From: Cruorifilaria tuberocauda
Lineage: Eukaryota > Nematoda > Chromadorea > Rhabditida > Onchocercidae
Assembly: GCA_013365365.1 (NCBI GenBank)
Contig: JABVXU010000143.1
Location: 58,741-122,740 of the forward strand
Reading direction: 5' to 3'
DNA: 64,000 nucleotides
Both the position numbers and the translations under genes were made by a program. Positions 63,846 through 64,000 of this stretch are shown piece by piece. Every line of letters begins with the position of its first letter. Within the stretch, counting starts at the first letter, position 1. The notes under the pieces are model-generated. The model did not search any database. It was not told the DNA's origin and was given only the letters and a program-made list of their open reading frames with translations.

Positions 63846-63868
63846 ACAGACAGACAGACACACACACC
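63846..63868. repeat. (ACAG)n / (CA)n microsatellite
   Basis: ACAG tetranucleotide copies passing into CA dinucleotides. Confidence 0.85.
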
Positions 63869-64000
63869 TGTACACACCTAAGCATGCATACATATGAAAA
63901 CAAGCAATGTGGTATATAAAAGGAAAGTTGAGAACACTTTTGCTTATAACTTTTTTCGGCGAACCTATGAATTATAATTTACCATATTAACTAGTCTAAT

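Larger units (their letters stand above)
58780..64000. other. Gene-poor region to the window end
   Basis: More than 5 kb without a convincing exon. A purine-rich segment (61340-61400), polypyrimidine tracts (63490-63730) and a CA repeat are visible. Open frames at 59043-59243 (plus) and 62214-62405 (minus) have low-complexity translations typical of AT-rich DNA. A gene with only tiny exons cannot be excluded. Confidence 0.5.

Noticed and set aside
1..64000. Transposons, CRISPR arrays, Wolbachia-derived fragments
   Set aside because: No transposase, reverse transcriptase, terminal repeats, spacer-repeat arrays or bacterial-type genes were seen on either strand; the simple repeats are ordinary microsatellites.

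Overview
The window is nuclear DNA of a nematode, most likely a filarial (Onchocercidae) species. This rests on four observations. The DNA is very AT-rich. Genes are split into many short exons by introns of roughly 100-600 bases with TTTCAG-type acceptors. Several start codons sit a few bases after an orphan acceptor, as expected for spliced-leader trans-splicing. The proteins are closest, from memory, to Caenorhabditis families (MLC-5, CLP-1, IKKE-1, POLH-1). Genus is not determinable by eye. I see no bacterial, Wolbachia, viral or transposon coding sequence. All gene models were built by hand by reading exons whose splice phases agree; none is checked against transcripts.

Left third (1-17 kb): the 3' half of the co-chaperone SGT1 (+) converges on a TAF9-like TBP-associated factor (-). 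Next come a nonmuscle essential myosin light chain (mlc-5, -), the checkpoint-clamp subunit HUS1 (-), a RAD51D/RFS-1-like RAD51 paralogue (-) and, divergently, translesion polymerase eta (polh-1, +). HUS1 and the RAD51 paralogue are about 190 bases apart and look like an SL-type operon, so three DNA-damage-response genes sit within about 10.5 kb. A tRNA-Leu(CAA) with a long intron follows at 17.4 kb.

Middle (17.5-42 kb): a 3.4 kb microsatellite-rich spacer, a three-zinc-finger KLF transcription factor with a proline-rich linker (+), a 5.5 kb empty spacer, then an atypical calpain of the CLP-1 type (+) with a glycine-rich N-terminus and an intact Cys-His-Asn triad. Its large fourth intron holds a candidate alternative terminal exon with a polyadenylation signal and, 0.9 kb later, a candidate alternative first exon that is splice-compatible with the protease half. 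The mitochondrial inner-membrane peptidase subunit IMP2/IMMP2L (+) follows.

Right third (43-64 kb): a complete 18-exon TBK1/IKK-epsilon-type kinase (-), a secreted five-domain TIL (trypsin-inhibitor-like) protein (+) whose last domain depends on a GC-AG intron, a FAM162/UPF0389 mitochondrial membrane protein (+), and 5.4 kb in which I find no gene.

The most unusual points are the two-part calpain locus, the RAD51-paralogue intron that lacks an AG acceptor exactly where conservation demands one, the DNA-repair gene cluster, and the optional last inhibitor domain of the TIL protein. I did not find a wholly new system.
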